A stretch of 64,000 nt of DNA. Origin: Akkermansiaceae bacterium UBA2381 (GTDB lineage: Bacteria > Verrucomicrobiota > Verrucomicrobiia > Verrucomicrobiales > DEV007). The notes beneath the pieces are model-generated. The model did not search any database, had not been told where the DNA came from, and saw nothing but the letters and a program-made list of their open reading frames with translations. Within the stretch, counting starts at the first letter, position 1. Each line of letters starts with the position of its first letter. Positions 60,212 to 64,000 of this stretch are shown here, piece after piece. The position numbers and the translations under genes were made by a program. The stretch covers positions 1-64,000 of the forward strand of contig DDSV01000054.1 of NCBI GenBank assembly GCA_002344215.1, written 5' to 3'.

Positions 60212-61003
60212 ATGAAAAAATTTATCATGATCCTCTCCGGTTTCGCCATGCTTGGCGCTGCGGTTGTCGGGGTCCTTAACAAGAATGATCTGGAAGCTGT
60301 GAATCGCGAGGTGGCTTCCGTTCGCGATCAGTTGACTGATTTGACAGCAAAACTCGGCGAGGCAGAAGACAAGCGGGATGACGCGGAGGAACGCGAGACT
60401 CAGGCCAAGGACTCCCGCAATCAGGCTTCGGCGGCGGTCGAAGGCTTCAACGGGCAGCTGAAGGTCGTTCAACGTTCCCTTGAGGATGTAACCTCCGAGC
60501 TGAAAAAGGTCGAAATTGAAAAGAAAGAGATCGATCTCGCCGTTCGCAAGCAATTCCCTGATGGCAACATTAAGTCTGTCGGGGACCTCGAAATGACCCT
60601 GACCATGTTGAAGGAATCACTCACCGAGAAGCAGGCAAAGAAAACGGAGCTCAGCGCCGAGCTTGGATCTGCAGCCCAGTTGAAGCAGGTTCAGGTTGAT
60701 AAAGTCAGGAGTGAAGAGCGTCTTCAAGTCGAGAGGGTTCAGAAGCTGGCTCTCAACAGCCTCGTTGCCACGGTCATCGCGGTGAACAAAGAGTGGGGAT
60801 TTGTCATGGTTAACGCGGGGCGCCAGCACGGAGTTTCCCCGGATTCCTCCCTTCTGGTCAAACGCGGCAACTCCCGGATCGGGCGGTTGAGAATCGTAAA
60901 TCTTGAAGACACCGTCGTGGTGGCGGATCTTGTTGACGGCTCACTGGTTCAGGGAATCGAAGTGCAGCCGGGTGACAATGTGATCTTTGAAGGCTCAAAC
61001 TAG
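60212..61003 (+). CDS. Membrane-anchored coiled-coil protein with beta domain, paralogue of the preceding gene
   Basis: A 263-residue protein with a membrane anchor (residues 4-22), a coiled coil (about 25-175) and a C-terminal beta domain (WGFVMVNAGRQHGVSPDSS, IGRLRIVNLEDTVVVADLVDGS and VQPGDNVIF). It lacks the Pro/Ala-rich tail of the preceding gene. Shared architecture and a 41-nt gap indicate a duplicated pair that may work together. No enzymatic motif is visible. Confidence 0.83.
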   Translation: MKKFIMILSGFAMLGAAVVGVLNKNDLEAVNREVASVRDQLTDLTAKLGEAEDKRDDAEERETQAKDSRNQASAAVEGFNGQLKVVQRSLEDVTSELKKVEIEKKEIDLAVRKQFPDGNIKSVGDLEMTLTMLKESLTEKQAKKTELSAELGSAAQLKQVQVDKVRSEERLQVERVQKLALNSLVATVIAVNKEWGFVMVNAGRQHGVSPDSSLLVKRGNSRIGRLRIVNLEDTVVVADLVDGSLVQGIEVQPGDNVIFEGSN

Positions 61004-61046
61004 GATTCGGGCCTGGCGAAAATCCAACGCAACGATATATTTCGAC

Positions 61047-61232
61047 ATGAACATCTTCCGACTTCTGACTCTGGGAATGGCAGCTTCGGCCTCACTTCTT
61101 CTATTTTCTTGCGAGACGGTGAAGAAGGATCCTAAACCCGAGCGGGAGAAGCTCAGTAGCATGCCCCACAATATGCCTGCCTCCTGGGAAGGCCAGGCCG
61201 GAATGCCCGGGATGATGAGCGGACAGTATTGA
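61047..61232 (+). CDS. Small putative lipoprotein
   Basis: A 61-residue protein starting at ATG 61047 with a signal peptide ending in a lipobox-like LLFSC (residues 18-22), followed by a short charged and Met/Pro-rich tail (PASWEGQAGMPGMMSGQY). It lies between the coiled-coil pair and the cNMP-fold gene on the same strand. The length and lipobox support a lipoprotein; there is no known domain. Confidence 0.65.
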   Translation: MNIFRLLTLGMAASASLLLFSCETVKKDPKPEREKLSSMPHNMPASWEGQAGMPGMMSGQY

Positions 61233-61275
61233 AAATAAGTTAGGCTCTGTCTGCTCCAATCTACCCGCTCTTCGT

Positions 61276-61743
61276 ATGTCTTTAGGAAACGCCATTCTTC
61301 CCGAAATGGGATTCGCCTCGGAGTTCGACACCGAGGAGCGCACTCAATTGGGTAACTTCGGTGAGTTTATCTCGCTGGACGACGGCGATATGCTGATCGA
61401 GGAGGGGCAGAATCAGGATGGCCTCTTTATGGTGGTATCCGGAACCTTCCACGTGCAGACGGTCGTTACTGGTCGGCCGGTGCTCCTTGGAACAATGAAA
61501 GCCGGTGATACGATCGGTGAAGTCAACATGTTCGACCCGGGCAGTGCGAGCGCCAGTGTCGTGAGCAGGTCATTTTCAGAGGTCTGGAAGATAGACCGGG
61601 CCAGACTTGAGCAATACCTGGAGGCTCATCCCCGTACGGCAGCCCGTCTCCTTGTCAATGTCGCTACGCAGCTCAGTAAGAGACTTCGTAAAACCAATGA
61701 AAAAGTTGCCATGGCCCGAGAAGCCATGCTGGATTCATTCTAA
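61276..61743 (+). CDS. Cyclic-nucleotide-binding-fold protein without DNA-binding domain
   Basis: A 155-residue protein with a CAP-type ligand-binding fold: LDDGDMLIEEGQNQDGLFMVVSG, GTMKAGDTIGEVNMFDP and the C-helix-like RTAARLLVNVATQLSKRLRK. The phosphate-binding cassette has the Glu (GEV), but the usual Arg (R-[ST]-A) is replaced by SASA, so cyclic nucleotide binding is doubtful. There is no helix-turn-helix domain, which sets it apart from CRP/FNR regulators. Confidence 0.85.
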   Translation: MSLGNAILPEMGFASEFDTEERTQLGNFGEFISLDDGDMLIEEGQNQDGLFMVVSGTFHVQTVVTGRPVLLGTMKAGDTIGEVNMFDPGSASASVVSRSFSEVWKIDRARLEQYLEAHPRTAARLLVNVATQLSKRLRKTNEKVAMAREAMLDSF

Positions 61744-61814
61744 TAAGGGTGAATTGTCCGTTAAGACACCGGAATAAAGGCGTCGTATTCTGAGGCGACG
61801 GAATCTCTTGTAGA

Positions 61815-62219
61815 ATGTTTGAAGCATTAACACTCCCGCTGCAGGCACCGACCGGTCTGGTTTCCGCCTTCCTTCTGTTTTTCGCCCTCTGCATCGGTCA
61901 TTCCTTTGCAGACTTTCCTCTCCAGGGAGATTTTCTTTCCAGGGGAAAAAACCGGAACGGGACACCTCCGACCCTTGCTGACGGGAAGGCAAGTCCCCCC
62001 AATCTCTGGATCTATCTCATGAGCGCCCATTGCCTCATCCATGCGGGGTTTGTGTGGATTATTTCCGGATACGCCATCTTCGCGATCGCGGAGTTCGTCC
62101 TTCACTGGATCATCGATGTGGTCAAGTGCGAAGGGCGTACCTCCTTCGCCACCGATCAGTGGCTGCACATCATCACCAAGGCGGGTTATGTCGCCATCCT
62201 TTGGGCCGGACTCATTTGA
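61815..62219 (+). CDS. DUF3307-like integral membrane protein
   Basis: A 134-residue membrane protein with four hydrophobic segments, a conserved-looking HSFADFPLQGDFLS near residues 29-42, HCLIHAGFVW, and LHWIIDVVKCEGRTSF followed by a DQWLHI stretch. The His/Asp pattern matches DUF3307, a family of unknown function. It lies between the cNMP-fold gene and the CtpA-type protease, all in one direction. Confidence 0.8.
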   Translation: MFEALTLPLQAPTGLVSAFLLFFALCIGHSFADFPLQGDFLSRGKNRNGTPPTLADGKASPPNLWIYLMSAHCLIHAGFVWIISGYAIFAIAEFVLHWIIDVVKCEGRTSFATDQWLHIITKAGYVAILWAGLI

Positions 62220-62315
62220 ATGGGGGTGTCCGGGCGGTCCGGGCGGTTCCCGGTAACTTCAGGTGGGGGCAAGACCGGTCTTGAAATCAAGACCGTCGTG
62301 AATGAACATTCCCCG

Positions 62316-63806
62316 ATGAAACTATTCCGGCGATACCTGTTGCTGACTGGATTGGCCCTTTTGCCGGTATTCCCGTCCTTCTCAAATGCCCAGGATGCGG
62401 CGGGCGAAGGTGATTCCGGGTTTAAAGAAATCGAACTGTTTACCGAAGTTCTTGAAACGATTCGCCAGGGGTATGTGGACGCCGATAAGGTTACCTATGA
62501 GAAGCTGATCAACAGCGCCCTTGAGGGCATGCTCGCTGATCTGGATCCGCATTCACAGTTCATGCAGCCAAAGGTCTTTGACCAGTTGAAGCGGCACACG
62601 GACAGCACCTATGAAGGAATCGGGGTCACGATTTCGACAAAAAGCGATATTCTCACGATTGTGACGGCTCGGGAGGATGGCCCCGCCGCCCGGGCCGGGG
62701 TGCTCCCGGGAGATCAGATCCTGAAGATCAACAATCAACTCACCGAAGACATCGGAATTGCCCAGGCCGTGGAAATGCTGCGCGGGAATCCGGGTGAGTC
62801 ATTGACGATGACGGTGAGGCGGCCCGCGACACAGAAACTGCATGAGTTCGAGATGAAGCGCGAGGTAATCAAGCAATCGTCGCTCAAGGATGTCATGGTT
62901 CTCAGTTCGCGCCTCACGTCTCCCTACCGGATGGGATATGCGCGGATTCTACAGTTCAGCGAACCCACGGCGGAAGAGCTGGCCGATGCACTGGACAAAC
63001 TGGAACAGGAAGGGATCGATGCCTTTGTGCTGGATATGCGCAACAACCCCGGCGGGCTGCTCGGCAGTGCCATTGATGTGTGTGGTGAATTTGTCAAAGC
63101 CGGTACCGTCGTGCTGACCACCGAGGGCAAACCCGGATCTGGTGAAATCAAAGTCTATCGCACCAGCGCGGAGAAAAAGCGGAGAGAGAGGAGTTATCCC
63201 CTCGCGATTCTGGTAAACCATTCCTCCGCAAGCGGCGCCGAGGTGGTCGCGGGTGCCCTTCAGGACCTGAAACGCTGCATCGTGGTGGGGGAGACCACCT
63301 TCGGAAAAGGATCGGTTCAGTCTATCATTCCGATTGGGGAAGGAAAGGCGATTCGGATGACGACCGCCAAATACTACACGCCAAGTCACCGTACCATCCA
63401 TGAAAACGGGGTGGTGCCGAATATTGTGGCGACGCTGACTCCATCGCAGGAGCAAAATCTTTCAGAGTGGTTCAGTCGTGACACCTTGTCCCCCGAGGAA
63501 CAAAAGAAGATTGAGACTTTTGTGGATCCTCAACTGGTGAGAGCCGTGGATGCGATGAAAGGGGCGCTGGTCTACTCCGCGGTCAAACCGGGCGAAGCAA
63601 CCGAAGCGGGAGCAGGGAAAGCAACTGAGACCAAAGGGAAAGCAGACACCGGGGAGGTCGATGAAAAGGCGGCAAAAAAACCAGCTCCTGAATCGCCGAA
63701 GTCCCCATCGTCCGAAGCGCCGAAGCCTGATGCCGCTAAGCCGGCTTCCAGTAACACGGACAAGGCCCCGGAAGGGACGGCAAAAGAGGGTGCCAGGCCC
63801 GAGTAG
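62316..63806 (+). CDS. S41 family C-terminal processing protease (CtpA-type)
   Basis: A 496-residue exported Ser protease. After a signal peptide (about residues 1-25) come a helical segment (LFTEVLETIRQGYVDADKVTYEKLINSALEGML), a PDZ domain (TVSTKSD region; AGVLPGDQILKINNQ) and the catalytic core with S306 in NHSSASGAEV and K331 in TFGKGSVQS, 25 residues apart as expected for this family. The C-terminal 90 residues are a Lys/Pro/Ala/Glu-rich tail. It probably trims exported proteins at their C-termini. The ATG at 62316 is chosen; a GTG at 62298 is possible. It is followed by tsaD after 17 nt. Confidence 0.93.
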   Translation: MKLFRRYLLLTGLALLPVFPSFSNAQDAAGEGDSGFKEIELFTEVLETIRQGYVDADKVTYEKLINSALEGMLADLDPHSQFMQPKVFDQLKRHTDSTYEGIGVTISTKSDILTIVTAREDGPAARAGVLPGDQILKINNQLTEDIGIAQAVEMLRGNPGESLTMTVRRPATQKLHEFEMKREVIKQSSLKDVMVLSSRLTSPYRMGYARILQFSEPTAEELADALDKLEQEGIDAFVLDMRNNPGGLLGSAIDVCGEFVKAGTVVLTTEGKPGSGEIKVYRTSAEKKRRERSYPLAILVNHSSASGAEVVAGALQDLKRCIVVGETTFGKGSVQSIIPIGEGKAIRMTTAKYYTPSHRTIHENGVVPNIVATLTPSQEQNLSEWFSRDTLSPEEQKKIETFVDPQLVRAVDAMKGALVYSAVKPGEATEAGAGKATETKGKADTGEVDEKAAKKPAPESPKSPSSEAPKPDAAKPASSNTDKAPEGTAKEGARPE

Positions 63807-63823
63807 TTGTCCCGATCTACCGG

Positions 63824-64000
63824 ATGATGGGTTCAGGACTCGTTCTCGCCATCGAGACGTCGTGTGATGAAACGGCGGTGGCGGTGGCTGATCTCGATGG
63901 TAATCCGTTCATCAGCCGGATCTCGTCGCAGATTGCGCTTCATGCTCCCTATGGAGGAGTCGTCCCCGAACTGGCTTCGAGAAATCATAATGCCGATCTC
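63824..64000 (+). CDS. tsaD: tRNA N6-adenosine threonylcarbamoyltransferase, 5' part
   Basis: Only the first 59 codons are inside the window. MMGSGLVLAIETSCDETAVAV and HAPYGGVVPELASRNHNADL are the signature of TsaD (Kae1/Gcp), the ATPase-fold subunit of the complex that makes t6A at position 37 of tRNAs. The metal-binding segment lies beyond the window's end. It starts 17 nt after the CtpA-type gene, in the same direction. Confidence 0.95.
   Translation, partial: MMGSGLVLAIETSCDETAVAVADLDGNPFISRISSQIALHAPYGGVVPELASRNHNADL

Overview
The window reads as chromosomal DNA of a free-living, GC-rich bacterium of the Verrucomicrobiota (PVC superphylum). This is inferred from gene-family content; no rRNA or confident tRNA is present. 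The main pointers are a planctomycete-type cytochrome/DUF1549/DUF1553 protein paired with a DUF1501 protein, two secreted sulfatases, a PmoA-like protein, a DUF3500 protein, a secreted FAD oxidoreductase with a golvesin-like tail, a very large BatA-type locus, and a DksA-like protein behind a histone-H1-like Lys/Ala/Pro tail.

Layout. 1-3.8 kb: gapA, pgk and tpiA of lower glycolysis. 3.9-5.4 kb: an iduronate-sulfatase-like enzyme. 5.4-16.0 kb (minus strand): a five-gene locus of a BatA/VWA protein, a 1287-residue membrane coiled-coil protein, a pseudo-amidotransferase, a caspase-like protein with Ser where Cys is expected, and an unrecognised membrane protein. 16.2-20.2 kb: the DUF1549/DUF1553 and DUF1501 pair. 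20.2-21.5 kb (minus): an overlapping three-gene ECF sigma cassette laid out like CnrYXH. 21.7-25.4 kb: DUF3500 protein, methyltransferase, PmoA-like protein, membrane protein. 25.4-27.9 kb: deoC plus an aldehyde dehydrogenase. 28.0-31.6 kb (minus): parvulin, metF, arylsulfatase. 32.1-38.9 kb: HerA-like ATPase coupled to bioA, a YlbF-like protein with a Cys-rich tail, an AAA+ ATPase and a small exported protein. 39.0-42.5 kb: beta-hydroxyacid dehydrogenase, dgkA, a GlcD-like oxidase, a YceH-like protein. 42.6-50.4 kb: a TIM-barrel isomerase, a sialidase/SGNH fusion, a DUF2237 protein, the FAD oxidoreductase, a cysteine desulfurase and ilvC. 50.5-55.1 kb: fxsA, an SDR, apt, a stand-alone ovothiol-type methyltransferase, an alpha/beta hydrolase and a DUF1402-like protein. 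55.3-57.5 kb (minus): rpsR, rpmG, the DksA-like gene and an HU/IHF gene. 57.8-64.0 kb: mutY, two paralogous membrane-anchored coiled-coil proteins, a small lipoprotein, a cNMP-fold protein, a DUF3307-like protein, a CtpA-type protease and the 5' end of tsaD.

Relationships. Together the genes suggest an aerobic heterotroph that degrades sulfated and probably sialylated or deoxyribose-containing material, alongside housekeeping metabolism. No mobile element, CRISPR array or prophage was seen. The most unusual non-coding features are a composite palindrome of about 74 nt (two full copies and one half copy) and several word-repeat elements placed directly in front of start codons. The most interesting coding features are the BatA-type locus with its caspase-like and amidotransferase-like members that both lack the expected Cys, the CnrYXH-like cassette, the DksA/histone-like fusion whose apparent promoter contains an 8-G run, and the paralogous coiled-coil pair.
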